Below are positions 25,310 through 39,274 of a DNA stretch of 64,000 bases, piece after piece. Each line of letters starts with the position of its first letter. Positions within the stretch are counted from its first letter, which is position 1. Below the pieces are notes generated by a model that saw only the letters and a list, made by a program, of their open reading frames with translations, was not told where the DNA came from and did no database searches. The position numbers and the translations under genes were made by a program. This DNA comes from Tyto alba (lineage: Eukaryota; Chordata; Aves; Strigiformes; Tytonidae), in NCBI RefSeq assembly GCF_018691265.1, contig NW_024881330.1, forward strand, positions 19,054,886-19,118,885. Direction: 5' to 3'.

Positions 25310-25549
25310 AGAAAAAAATGAAAGGAAAAGGAAAGAAAGGGGAAAGGGAAGAAGGGGGAAAGTAAGGCAGAAGGTGAGGTGAAAGATGGCAAGGGAAGGG
25401 GAAGAGAAAGAGAAAGCTGAAGGGGAAAGGGAAAGAAAAGGTGAGGGGAAGAGGGGTAAGGGAAAACAAAAGGGAAAGGGAAGGAGAAGCAGAAGGGAAA
25501 ATAAAAAGGGAAAGGGAAAGAGAAGAGTCGAAAGGGAAAGGGGGAAAGA
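25310..25549 (+). repeat. Polypurine tract (GGGAAA)n-like
   Basis: About 240 bp of nearly pure A and G on the plus strand with GGGAAA, GGGAAAGGG and GAGAAAG words and only scattered pyrimidines. Such purine mirror-repeat DNA can form triplex (H-DNA) structures in principle. The long Pro/Ser/Phe/Leu and Lys/Glu/Gly frames on the two strands are consequences of the composition. Confidence 0.92.
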
Positions 25550-26389
25550 CCATCTAGTCTTTAAGGACATTTAAACTTAGCATTTGAACAGGCTAATTTC
25601 AGGACTACAATCTTGAGAATTTTCAACTTGGAAAAAAATATTTTTATATAAATCTATTTTTCTTTCTGTTCTGATCTGGTCCATCATAGTAATATTTCTC
25701 TGATTAATGATTCTCATGGATTTTTTTTTCCTGCCAAAAATTAGGTTCCATGACATCAGATATTAAAATATTTTTAAATTTATTTTGTATTTTCTTTGAT
25801 TATAGCTGAGGGATTTTTTTTTTCCCCTGGATATGAACAATTAATTGTGCCTGAATACCCTGAAAAAAAATATTTAACTTTTTAATCTGAATAATTTTTA
25901 AAGTCTTTTAGAAGTATAAAATATTTAAACTGTGACAAAATAAAAATAAAAATTTTGTTTTCCTTAGCATCTAAATAAAATCTGTTACTACCATGTGTGC
26001 AAAATATTTAACTTGATCAAAATAATGTTTAGATATTTAATTTGCTAGATGTATTCTTTTCAATTTTGTGATTGCTAAAAAATGAAAAAAACTACTATTT
26101 GTTCCAGTTCTCATATTCTCACGATTGGGAGATTATAAATAGTTCTATCTTGAACTTGAATAAATCAGACATATGTGCTAGGAGCTGTTGAATCTGGTAG
26201 CCCAACAGAGGTGAAGCCACTGCAGCTCTATGCCCCCAGGTCCAGCCACTAACAACGCTGAGCATGTGTTCCAGGTAGACACACACATCAATATTGTGTA
26301 CATGTGTGCACAAAATACACATCATGAGAAGGCCAACCACACAAATTAACACAGACAGGAACATATAAACTCTTCAAACAGAGGTAGAA

Positions 26390-28205
26390 ACTGGGAGTAG
26401 CTGTCTTGAAAACAAAGGGTGGAGAGTCCACAACCTTTTGGGATAATCTATTCCTCATAGTGAAATATGTTATTGAGAGGCAATGACCTAAATAAAGGCT
26501 ATTATCCCTTATTTTATATTCTGTCAACATCAAAAGAGTTTATTTCCCAGGAAAGATGTAGGTCTTTAAGTGCCATTTAAGTAGTTGTATGTTTCTCTAG
26601 ACCACCCCTTAACATTCCTTCTCCAAAAGCAGCAAGTACAGCTCTCTCATCCTCTTCTTGTAGGTCATGTGCTAAGGGCTCCTCACCAGCACAGTAGCAC
26701 TCCACTGCACTCCAGTTTCTTAATGTCTCTCTCAAACTGGAGAACAGTATTTCAGATAAAACCTTACTAGGATAAGGTAGAGAGAGAAAACAACTTTGTT
26801 GAGCCTCTTGACCATGCTCCTCCTAAAACAGGTCTAGTATGTGGTTTGCTTTATTTGTGAAAAGAGTGAGATATGGACTCAGATTCAGTACAGCATCCAG
26901 AGTTTTGTCCTTGAAAAATTTCATACGTTTTCTGCTAGCTTAATCAAGTTTATCAAGCTTACCCTCAGAACTAAAGATTGTCCTTTTGAAGTGTCATTAC
27001 TCCCTTTGTTTTAATGTCTTTGCAAATTTAGTATGAGTGTTGTCTGTCTGTCATTGTTCACATCACCAATGAAAATACTGAACAGTATGGCTCCCCCTAT
27101 CGCTCTGCTACTATTATCAGCCACCAACAGTACCCAAGCTTATGGATTCCCACCCTCTGAGTTTGGCAATTTGTTCATTTTTCAATACCCAAAACAGTGC
27201 TTTCTTCCAGACCTCAGCTTCCAACTGAAAATACAGTGAGAGATGGTGTCACAAGACCTACCAGCATCCAGCAGTGTCACAATCACCACTGTCCCCTCAT
27301 CCATACAGATGGTAATGTCATTGCAGAAGACAATCAGGCTGGGTAAGCATTGTCCTTGACAAATTCATATTGACTTCTCCTGTTCTTTACATCTATGGAA
27401 ATAGATTGATTCCATTAGTCCAAGATCTGTCTAGGGATTGAGGTGAGGCTTATTGGTCACAATTTCCCATGTTATTCTTCTTGCTCTTTTTAATGAAATA
27501 TGCATCACATTAACCTTGTTCTGGTTGTCACAGACCTCTCCCAGTCACTATATTATTTTCACAGATAATAAACAAGAGCCTTGCAACTAGCCAACACTTT
27601 CATCATATCAAAGTGGATCACATTTAGCAGATGGATTTAAAGATGTACTGCCATTCTGAATAGTCCCTAGTCTAGTGGTCCTCCACTGTTGCTGGCACCA
27701 CTCCTGAAGTGACATTTGAAGAGATATTTGTCTCTCTGCAGATACTGGAACCACATTTTCTCTGAATCCATTTACTACTGCCATATCTGTAGGATCCATT
27801 CCTGTTACCCTTTAAGCCCCTAGCTAGTTTTAGTTCCAACTGAGTTTTGCCATTCCTGATTTTGTTCCTAAGACCCTAGTAATACTACTATACTGTTATC
27901 ATGTTTCCTGGCCTTGTCTCTACTTCTTGTATGTTTTCTTTCTGCAATCCAGTTCTTTGAGAAGCTCCTTCCTTAGCCAGGTGGGTCTTTTGCTGAAAAT
28001 CCAAGGCGCTTCACACAACAGAATGTTTTACTCCAGATTTCTCTGTTTTCGTTAAAACTCAAACAGATTTTTTTCTCCATAGCATCTTCCCAGGTATTCT
28101 GACAAGATTAAATTAGCTGATGTCTGCTTTTCCAATACCTTTTCTAGCCTTTCAAAACTCATATATAAAAATCTACAGAACTCTCTTTTTACTAGAGGAC
28201 AGCTG
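26390..28205 (-). mobile_element. Ancient CR1-like LINE, ORF2 linker to 3' region
   Basis: Read on the minus strand from 28205 leftwards, sequence order follows avian CR1 ORF2. First comes the endonuclease-RT linker, with TWLRKELLKELDCRKKTYKK at 27902-27984. Then follows the early RT block around 27400-27560 (AARRITWEIVTNKPHLNP-like, for the usual NYRPVSLT), and then C-terminal ORF2 text near 26400-26650. Stops and frameshifts are frequent and similarity is patchy, so it is much older than the other CR1 copies here. The 3' end could not be placed. Confidence 0.7.
27902..27984 (-). pseudogene. CR1 ORF2 linker fragment
   Basis: Translation reads TWLRKELLKELDCRKKTYKK, a stop, then RQGQET. This matches the avian CR1 pattern P.WL.REL...L..KK..Y..WK.GQ.T between the endonuclease and RT domains. 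The stop replaces the usual Trp. Confidence 0.75.
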
Positions 28206-29205
28206 GAAGCGAAAAGGTTGCCAAGCAGAAGGGAAGTGAAAACTGTACTTTCTGTACTGCAGTCAATAGTCCTTAATCAGGCCCAAGATCCTGGGGGCTC
28301 TAAGGCAATTTGTTCCACTCTGCTAAATGGAAAATTATTAAAATAGCATCACATACTTTTATAATGTCTTCTCTACAGGGTTCTCAAAGTGCTTCATAAT
28401 AATTAATTAATTAACTGAGCCTTGTAACATGACTTTGGCATAAAATACTACTGTATGCCAATCTACAAATGAATCTGCTCATAATGAATATATGTATGCC
28501 AGATGAGGAAACGTGGTGTCCCTGTAAACTTGCCTATTCTTTCAGTTGAAGTAAATGGCTGAGACAACTGAGATTGATTGCCTTTTTATGATGCCTGTCT
28601 CTCTTCGTTGGCCAAAAACTAGAGGATTACCTTAAGCAATTTACCTATATCCAAAAAGAAACTCTGTGCTAAAGATCCATATTCCAAAATCTGACCACAT
28701 ATTGTAGGAGAGAGACACTTCAATAAATTGAATGGTAAAAGATAGAAAACAGTTTGTTGTGGACTTTTTAAAGTATCATTTACAGTCATGATGGACTCTT
28801 CCAATGAGGAATAAATTTCAAAATCTTTCTTGAGATTTGGAAGTAATAGTTAGACTGTCCTTGAATATGCAGTTGATTCTGACAGTCAGATAGGAAGTGG
28901 AAAACACAGATTTTAGGAGCTGTTCTCCCAGGCTGGAGCAGGATCCTGAGTCACAGTTCTCTACATCACTGGTGAGAACTAACAGTTACACAATATATTC
29001 AGGATTTTTTTAATAACTATTCCAGTTCTGATTGATGTGTTACAAAAATAATATTTGTTAAGAAGTTCTGTAATAAATCTTCAAACCTCGTAGATGTGAA
29101 AAATCAGGAAAAAAAAATTTTGGTTGTGAAACTAGGCCCTTCCTCATGATACAAGTCAAAGGCTTATATATAAAATGGGAAATTTGATTTTCTAGAAAAA
29201 AAAAA

Positions 29206-29239
<34 letters not shown>

Positions 29240-29754
29240 ACAGTAGTCATTTAGCATTAGGTTCCAAGATTTCATAAACTGACTGATTTCTCCAGCAGAC
29301 ATCCTGCTCTAGTGACATGTGACACTGTAATGTCAAGGCATACAGAAAGATGGGATAAAACATGAAAATATATGAACATTTTAATGCCCACGACTTAATT
29401 GCCAAATTGTTAGTTTTACTCAATTAATGGTAAATGTGTGAATAAAATCAGATAAGAAACCTTCCTTTCAAATTAATGTAGTAATAAGGCTAGGGTTACC
29501 AACCAGATTAATTTCAGTTTCATTCTTATGATTCCATCATGCCAGCCATAACCATATTTGAGATAGACATACTCAGTGACTGACCTTCTACTTTGCATTT
29601 TGTGATTTAGAGAAGAAACTTAACTGGTTTAAATACTAATTTACCAATGTTTCTTTTAGTTTTTGTCATTTTCAACAACAAAACCCAGTCAAGATGTCTC
29701 TAAGGTAATATTAAGGAAATGTTCAACACAAAACTTTTTGTTCGTGAAAAAAAC
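28206..29754. other. AT-rich non-coding sequence
   Basis: Nothing recognised except the A-run and TA repeat at 29195-29237. Confidence 0.55.
29209..29237. repeat. (TA)n microsatellite
   Basis: About 14 perfect TA units, preceded by a run of A. Confidence 0.95.
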
Positions 29755-29812
29755 ATGGGTTCAGTTCAAGTAGACTGAAAACCCAAACTATTCCATGATT
29801 CTATGAAAAGAG
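29755..29812 (+). mobile_element. Very short CR1 tail
   Basis: AACCCAAACTATTCCATGAT followed by TCTATGAA is the last few tens of bases of a plus-strand CR1 element. The upstream part cannot be aligned by eye. Confidence 0.5.
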
Positions 29813-32800
29813 AGACTCCAGGTTATTTCAAAGTTAAATGATCAAATAAGACATCTTTATAAGTATCCAGTATGATCACAACCAAAATTTCTGTACAAAA
29901 TGCTTGCTTACTTGTATTGAGCTCAGACTGGTTTGGCTGATATGGAACAGCATATAGAACCCAAAGGCATGAATGAGACTTACATAGTTTAATATGCGAC
30001 ATTTTGAATAATGGATTGTGCTGCTGCATGTTGATTGTGCATATGGCAAATCCATATGTGCTTCTCAGGATTCTGGAATAACTTTGATCAATTTGCAAAA
30101 CTCTTTATAAGCTAAACCTTCTAAAGATATTTTGATTTATATGCTGCAATACAAAATCGACATAGATGGACAAAGCTTTCTGCTTAAAGGTTATTCTTCA
30201 GCAGGTCTTAAAAGTGTATATGCTATACCTGACATGGAATGACCTATGAAGTTTGTTCATGATTATTCCAGCTATCATCTTATTATTATGCTCTGTCTTT
30301 CATCTGTGCACTCAGCTCATTCTACTTAGTTTGTATGAAAATATTAAAAACAATACAGTGCAGAACACTTTATATATGTTTGTAGATGGATTTATGAATA
30401 ATGGCTGCACATAGTATTGCCTTGAATCCAAACTATCAGGAATGGTCTATAGAATAGTACTTAATTTGGCAATTAACCAGCTAACTCATACACAGAATAG
30501 TTCTATTAATAGACAATGAAAATACATTTACAAATGTTGAAAGACAAATGAAAGTAAATGGGAGTTTCTACCAAAGTAGAAACAGTAGCTGCAAAACAGA
30601 AAAATCAGTGAATTAAACTGAGTAACCTTTTATAAAAATCTCATGTGAATTTTAGTAAATATTTTGCTTTGCATTCTGCTCTCTAGCTTTTAATGATGCT
30701 TCTGTGAGGTCTAATCCATTTTGCTCCTGTTAAATTTTAGAGTGTGTTTTTGAAGGAGGACTATATTGCCAAAATAATTTTCTGTATTTTCCAGTATATA
30801 AATATATATTCTTAATCTCCAATTTGTGTTCTTTTTACATTTCAAATGTGTGAATTCTTCCAGGCTATTTTTCAAATACTGATGATTTTAGCAAACAGGT
30901 ACTTTGATGTGTCCCTTATCTGAATTACTGCTGACAATGTAATATCTGTATTTTTCTAGTCTGAATGAGGTCTCATTACTGGCATTTTTCTAAACAGTTG
31001 CACATATTGCTTTTTCTTAAGAGAGTTATAATGTCCTACATTATGTCTGTGGTTAGTGTTACCACTGCCCATGAGCAAATATCAGAAAAGTGTCATTTAA
31101 TGTACAAAGTTAAAATCATAAAACAGTTTTTAAATGTATACAAAATATAATTTTAATGTATGTTATTTAATTACCTGATTTTTAAGTAAAATTAACTGTA
31201 TACATAAATATTAAGGAAATTATTGATTTATTAACATATCATAGGGATCATTTAATTTTTTATAATTATTTTTCAAGGGATGTATGTGCCACGTGACTAT
31301 CACTTTTTTACACAATTTCCCTTACTGCAAAAAAATTTTAGTCTGTGCTTTTTTTTTTTTTTTTTCCTGGAGTAAAGGAACAGCAAATAGAAGCAAAGCT
31401 GAGGAGAACATAGAAACTGTGTCAGTGAAAATTTACAAAGTATGAAATACATAACACATTCTGTAGTGCCTATTCCAGCACCTTGAAAACTGCTGAAAAC
31501 TGTACCTCTGAACCACAGTTAGGAGTAAAGGTGGAGGGTAGGAGAGAATACATGAATAAAAGTTGTCCTCGATGTAAAAACATAAGCAATTAAAATCAGG
31601 CAGTTAGTTTTAAATGACTAACATGAGGTAAATAAGAGGAGAGGAGAGCTGATCATGCAAGAGAGAGGAAGACATAATTAAATCATAAGTAAATTTATTG
31701 TGGACTGACTTTCAAATCTCTGATTTTAGCTAGAATAAATTATTTCATGAACCTCACCACCTCCATAACTGAGAGCAATTCACAGAATTCACCCCCATTG
31801 TGCCTGAAAAGGAATGTATGTGGGAGCTTGAGAAAAGGAAAACTGTAACCAACATGATCTGGGAATAGAGTTTGTGAAAAAGGTTGTCAATATGTTACCA
31901 GAAAAAGCAGGGGGTTGCATTCAGAGTCCAGAGAGTCTCTTATGTTTCTCTGTCATAACAGTATGAGATGCAAGACTGACTACAGCGAGGCCAAAGATCT
32001 CTCTAGAACAGTATCATATCTAGAAGAGTGGATGAAAGTGCTTACCTAAGGAAAAACATAAACATGGGGCAGTTATGGAGTGATAATTTTCTGAATACAC
32101 TCCCACTTCGGATTTGTGCCTCAGGGACTTCATGAATCACACACTGTTTCTATAGTAAGTCATAAGGATTTTTTTTTTTCCCATGAGCTTACTATATTGC
32201 CTAGAAACTATGTAAGATTTTAGCATCCATCACAGCCTGTGAGAGGAACTTCTATTCCTTATGAAGTGAGTAAATACATTGCACGATATGTGCTCTGCAA
32301 CCATCAATGGCTGTGAAGGTCCTGACGCACTGCTTGGTGAACATCATACAGTAGGCATCAAAGTGCTGGAAACCAAAACTATTATAACAATTCTAAGGCC
32401 ACAATTTACTGATGCAGAAGTATATTTGGAGGACTTTCAAAATGACAGGACACACAAATAAAAGACATAACTGTTTGGCAAAGTGTGCAACAATAAACAA
32501 CCTGAATCCCAGGATCATACAAATACCACCATAATAAAACTGCATCTGTAGATGCATTATAGATGGATAAACTGATGCCAAGGATGTTCTTACATTATTG
32601 TATCACAGCATGAAATAAAAAAAAAAAAAAGAAGTACATCTTCAGATCCACAAAAAAAACTAAGGTTCAAAGTTAAGCTGAGTTCCTTATCCAAAACCCA
32701 ATAAGCTTTCAAAGTGAACCCAAACCCATTTTATTTTTAATGAAGTGAATAAGTCATCAATGGATTACAGATTGACCAAATTCCTGCATGAATACTGCCA

Positions 32801-35800
32801 ACATCTCCAGCAACAATAAGGGGGAGTAGGATTAAAAGATATCCAAATATTTGATGGGAAACTTCTAGCAAGGGATAGAGCAGAAGCTAGAAGAAATACA
32901 TAATATGATACAATGTATGGCAAGTCAAGAGCACTAGCTGTACAGGGGGACTATAAATTGTATTTCTGACTCTGACAATGAAGGTAGGATGGGACACTTT
33001 TTACTAATTATTTTTGCTTTACCTGAGCAGAATTATTCCACAAAAATATTGCAATTCCAACAGTGTTTTCAGTGCAAAAGGTTTATTTAGTCCAAGGCAG
33101 AGAGTCTGTAAATTACAGAAAAAAGTGAGAGAAAAAGAGGGAGAAGACTCAAGATTTACCATTTTCAGTGGATGCTTCTGACATAGTACATTGGAAATTA
33201 TTCAAGAAGTTTTTAATTCATTTCAGTGGGGTAAATAAATATATTTTGAAACCTCACAAGTTAGTATAACAGTTGTTTTCTAGGTAGATCTAATGATAAA
33301 GCCACTTAAAAACTGAAGTATGTGTGAACTGCAGATGAACAACAGGAAATACATCCACACCTAATAATTCCATATGAACCAGAATAGTTTCCTGTCAGAG
33401 CAGTAAGAGACTGAATGCATGTGGTTTACAGAAACTAATCATGTGAAAGCACAAACTATCAAAAGGACAGTTGACAACTTTCCTTATTTTATGTAGTATT
33501 TCCTCAGTGAAAGTGCGAGAGAGAAATAGCATTAAGTGCATCTACTCAAAAACAGATACTATATTCCAAAAGAGAATCCCAGGAGAACAGCACTCTTGAG
33601 ATTAATTTCTTTATTGTAGTCTGTGAACCTTTTTGCTGTCCCTGACTCTTTTTGACCAGATTCTGATTTTTGTGATTAGATGTTATTTAGTTCTGTGTTG
33701 GTTTATTTCTAAACTTTCCTACTTCTGCAGCCTGTTTCTGAAAGCCTATCAGACTTCACCTCATTTGTTATCTTCTGCTCTCTCTCCTCACACTGTACTT
33801 CACCAACTTTTCTTTATCCAGAAAGAGAAAGTTCCAATATTGTATGTATTGTGTCACTATGCATGTGATATTGGTTGGTTATTTTTTCCCTGTGCTCTGT
33901 CTCCTGCCAAAGTTGACTTATTCAGCAGTCTTCACCTGTCACACAGAAAATAGTAAGTAGGTGGCACTTCATAGGAATAATGTGCCAGCATGACTCTTAT
34001 AATGCAGCTTTTGGAAATGTTCCTTAAAGGGAAAAGAGCCATAGAAGATATAATATCTTAGAAGTAAAATAATCCCCTCGTTTCGCATATTTTTTTAAAG
34101 AATAGCTTAATATGTTTGCAACCATATAAGTTTAAAAATTGTATGTTGTGCTTTTCACATGTTACAATTCAAGGTCAATAGTGTTCAAAACATATATGCC
34201 CTGAATTTGTATATATACAGAATAGGTCTCCCAAATAACTTCTAACAGTCAGCACATACATTTTTATTAAGAGATGTTGTCAGAATTTTTTTTTTTTATT
34301 TTATTTTTATACAAAGAAAGTGTAAAGAACAACATTAAATGTTTTTGCTTACCAAAGGTGAAAATGAAAGACACCAAAGATGGCTCACAATTTCTCATAT
34401 GCTAATATTTTGTTTCAACTTCAGATAAACAGACAGTTTCCAAATAATACACCTGACATGTTTATTAGAGCCTTCTGCAAGAGCAATTTCCTTTCTGATG
34501 TATTCTTTCACAGATTGTATTATTAAAAAGGGAAGAGGAATAGAGAAGATGGAATCAAGATCAGATCTTTAACTGATAGAAAAGGGTATCTTATTCAAAA
34601 AATTTTTAGGAATATACACAATATTTTCACAGCTATTCTAAGCAGTAATACTGATATGAAGATGCTATAAATTCTATTCACAATATACTCTCGGTGTCAG
34701 ACTTCAAACCATAAAGATCCAGGCAACTGCCTCTGGATGAGACAAGGCCAGGGAAATAACATTTCATCAACATAAACCAGCATTTTATGTATGACACCAG
34801 ATCCAGATCCACAGTAAGCTAAAGCTTCATCATTTACACTTTTATGGTATGGTTTCACCAAACACAGCTCCTTGTTCTGAGACAGACTGCCACAAAAAGT
34901 TCAAACACAGATCTGGAGAAATGCCTTTATTTACATGCTTTCAAAAATCAAATTACACTGTAAGACCAAGAATCAAACCCTTCAAAGAAAAAAATAAATA
35001 CATTAAAACTGTTCATTAGTCATTCAATCAATGATTCTCAACAACATTCCCTAAAAGTATTTTTATAAGATAGCAAACCAACAATTACCCTCATGGTCTC
35101 TATACTACTCACACTTCAGTACCAATATAAAGAACACATTAGATGACAGTATCAGACTTCCGAGAACAATCATACTGTGTTTTCCCATCATTGTCAAGAA
35201 CAGACAATTGATACAGGTATGGTATTTCACTTTTTTACCATCCTCAGTGAACTAGCTAAGTGTCATATGATCCAGAACCAGATAATCTATTTTGATGTTT
35301 TCATGTGTAGGATATCCCAAGTTACATTTATGTTTCATTAAATATGTATATTAAAAATATACTGGAATTTGCCAGATATCAGAGTTCCAGAAGGATAAAA
35401 TTTTTATAATCAGCTCTAATGCTCTGTGAGGTAGCGATCTCAAGTCTTTTTCAGACAGGTAAATTTATAATCTTAAAAAGAAATGTGTGCATATGGTTAT
35501 ATGTTTACATTTGCTACTATGTCTGTTATGTGCACAAGAGAAGTAAGTTTACCTTAAAATTAAAAAAAAAAAAAAAGCTGTATTTTCCACATATGTTTTG
35601 CTACAGTGTCTATAGATGAGTTATAGATTTCCAGTCTTGATTCTACAATAAAACAAGGAATTATGGCCTGATCTCTCCTACATACATCAGTTTTCCACTG
35701 TTAGCAATTATTCCAGTGTTGTCAGTACTTAAACCTAACTCATTGTAACATACATTTTAGGAAATAAAATATGCAGACTGGGATGGATATTAGTCGCTGT

Positions 35801-38800
35801 GTTTACATATAGAAATATGATTGCCAGATCCTAGGGGGTTTTTTCTCTCTCCTTTGAAAAAGTAAGCAGTCCTGTCTCCTCTCTGTTGGGCACGCAGAGT
35901 TCAGCTCTCCCACTGTGGTCAGCAATATGGGACTGAGCTTCTCTGCTGAGCAGCTCCAAGACAACCAGGTGGGAAGTGATTAGCGCGAGTCGGATAAAGC
36001 TGTGAGCAAAAAATTGGCTTGTATGCTTTGCTGCTGCACTCTGATTCTTGCCTCTGCATGATACTTGGTTTCATTTTTCTCCAGCCTTAGTTCTAACAGA
36101 AAACAGCTGGATGTTATGTCCTCAAGCCCTCTTGTCTCAGGAAAAAGGTCTCATTTTTACCAGAGGTTTATGGCACTGAAATTCATTACTCATTTTCTCT
36201 TTTGAATACTTCTAAGGTAAGAGGTCCCATTACAGGAATGCTCAGTCCCAGTCAGAGCAAGTAGGAAATTCTCTTATTCTCTTAACTATTCTCTTAAGAG
36301 CAGTTTCCTAGCTTCCAGGCTATGATATGATCAGCTGATAACAGATGGAGCTTGTAGCTCTAACACATTGCATAGAACTAGAAGCATTTCTGATTTGAAA
36401 TTAGGGAGGGGGAAACCACTAGAGGAAAGATGCACTTTTTAAACAGGAAAAAAAAAAAAAAAAAGAAAGGTATCATTATGATATAACAGACTGTGAGTGA
36501 ACCAATCAGTCCTGGATGAGTGGGAATCTAGAAAGATAATTTTTTTCTCTGTATTTTCACTAATGCCTAATATTTTCTATCCTTCCTAGAAATCTGCCAT
36601 TTTCTCCTTTTGAGAAACAACTGTGGGTTTTTTGGCACAAGAAAATATAATTTTTCCTTTTTAATCAGGGAGTTTTTGCTAGTTTCAGAGATGCACCCTT
36701 CAAACATAAAATTAATAAAATCATGGAATTACAGGTGAAAGGGATTTTATTTGCAACAGAACTACACTAAAGCTATTATTTCATAAATTTTGTGTTAAAA
36801 AATCAATGAACTAAGGAATTATGAAAATATTAAACCTATTGTAAATATCAGTGGGCATCTAGATGGAAATAGAAAGGTTTGCATTGATCTAACATTCAGA
36901 AACATTTATAGGTTCAGCCCATGATTTAAAAAAAAAGGAAATCTGATTTGGAACAACAGTGAGGAAGCAAAAATGACAGCAAAAATAGTGCTTGCTGATG
37001 TCAACTTTTAAATAAGTAACAAAGAGTTATCTGTTGTTTTATTCCAAATAAATCCATTAATCTCTTTGAACATAAATTTAAAATGTTCTTTTTTTTAAAA
37101 AAAAAAAAAAATACAATAATTATAGTTGATTAAATTAAGAAATCTAATACTATAAAAGACAATGGCTCATATGTAGGAGGGTGGTATTACCATTTCCCAG
37201 CAGGCTATTAAGACTTTTTCATTTAAGGTAATTATGCCTAACATAGAATTGGATTTCAGCAGTTATTTTATATTACATACAGAGATAATAGCAATGAGTA
37301 TGTTCCATTTACTCTTTTTCAATTTTTTTTGCTTTTCAAGTTTGTTTTGTAGATAGTGATTTATTTTAGACTTAGATTAGTTTAGATATAGCATGTTTAT
37401 TTTTAAATTACTTTAGATAAGTTGTATAGTGGAAAATAATGGCAAAAGATGCAAATATGAGTATGATTTAGAGTAGAACTCTTTTTATACTTTTTGTATT
37501 TTCCAAATAACTTCAGTTTAGTGAAAACCTGGAGTCCATTAATCATGACACCATTCTCAAGATATCCTTAAGACCAAGAGTGAAGTGGCATAATACATTT
37601 GAATACATCTAATTTTTAAACAAAGAAATTCCTCAAATATATTTTGATTTTTTCTCTTTTTATTATTTTAATTAGATAATGCAGTGCCTTACCTGTAAAG
37701 ACCTTCTTTAAAACTGAAGAAAATTAATCTTCTCTGAGACCAAATCTAATCAAGGGTAACTTCATTTTACCTCACCATAAGGTACCTTTTCCTCCTTCTA
37801 CAAAGAAAGATCTGCAGCAAGGAATTAATTTCCTGAATATGAGGTTTCATAAAATCCATGTGAGAATATACATGTAGTATGTCAACTTGTTTACTTACTT
37901 AAAGGTTGACAGCTTAACATTTTTGGGGGGAGATAAAGGAAAGCTATTTCTGTGGGGATTGCATGCCAGAACTAAAATTTGGCATGATCAATACATACTA
38001 TCAAAATTATCTGTTGGAATATATTATGGGGATCTGAATGAAAATTATTAACTGACAGCACTAAGCAAAGGCATTTTTATGCTTATCTGGTGGGTGGAAG
38101 ATTTTATGTCCTGAGAAAGGCAGCTTTGTTAGCTGCCAAATGTGCCAAAGACAATGGCCAGAATGATAACCTCCTTATAGGTCCAGGTTTTGGGAGAGTT
38201 TTCAGCAGCTGTTTTATTTTAAACTCACTCTTCACATTCTTCTTTACTGATATATTTTTTAGCATATATTTACTGATGATTCTGACATCATTACTTTTCC
38301 TATGTAAATTTTCAATTAATCTTATATACAATGTTATATATAACAATATATAAAATGCCATTAACAATTTCCAACCTGTAATAATGATAATTTTTTTTTT
38401 TTGAGACAACACTGAATAGACTTCTTTTTTAATACATTCTTAGCAAGTAATTCAGTAGTTGCTGGAAAGAAGAAGGAAAGTTTATTCTAAATAAACACAA
38501 TAGTCCATACAGAATTAATTGTACTGTGTGAAGTAAGCATGAAAATCCACGTGCCAGGAATATTTTGCATTTTCTTTTTATCTGTAAAAATATAATTTAA
38601 AAGCAATGTTATAGCTTAGATTGCCAGAAATTTGGCTTAAGAAGTTTCTTGTCTACACAAATTCACATAGAAATGGACACATACACAGACAGCTATCATT
38701 GCAGCTGTGAGCAAGCTGACACATCTACAAAGTGCTTGCAGAGCTGTGCAGTGATGTGATCTGGGCCAAAACTTCTGTATTGCCTGCAGTGGAAACATTT

Positions 38801-39237
38801 CCTTCTCCTTACAGAGCAAGACTGTTTGGAAACATCCTTGAACCCTCCACTAAACACCTCTTACAAATGAATCGAGGATAACTACATTCTGCATGCTCTG
38901 CTGAACAGGAGTTATTAAGTTTGAATAGCTTTTTAATGAATCTATGTGAGTATTAATGATACATTCTTGGCCCCTCATTGCTTTGGGAATACAGCTATAC
39001 TTTTGTGATAGTGCTGCTGTGCACAATCTTCAATACCTATTTGTGCTGTTAAAACATAATCTAAATTCAGCTTGTAATTAGTAGACATTATCTAAGTGCA
39101 TTTTGTATTACATGGATATGTTATCTATTAGAGGTTATAGAAGGTAAGGCAATAAAAATACCAGATATCAAAATATCAAAATGGAACAAAACCAATTTGG
39201 TATAGTTTTGAGTAACTTCAATTGTGTTCCCTTTGGG

Positions 39238-39274
<37 letters not shown>

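Larger units (their letters stand above)
22565..26389. other. AT-rich non-coding sequence
   Basis: No gene recognised. Holds a 33-base T-run at 22714, a CATAT-rich patch at 23677-23706 and the purine tract at 25310-25549. The ORFs that overlap the purine tract are composition artefacts. The part from about 26119 to 26389 could be the unrecognised 3' UTR of the old CR1 that follows. Confidence 0.55.

Noticed and set aside
25256..25574. Lys/Glu/Gly-rich and Pro/Phe/Leu-rich proteins
   Set aside because: They are translations of the polypurine tract on the two strands.
33633..33953. 106-codon hydrophobic frame as a membrane protein
   Set aside because: AT-rich DNA naturally yields Leu/Phe/Ile-rich frames; no recognisable family.
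36715..36760. CR1 3'-end fragment (AATCATGGAATTACAGG)
   Set aside because: Only about 15 bp resembles CR1 and the following text does not, so I do not call it.
39238..39270. Poly(A) tail of a retroposed gene
   Set aside because: The sequence upstream shows no open frame, gene similarity or flanking duplication that I could find.
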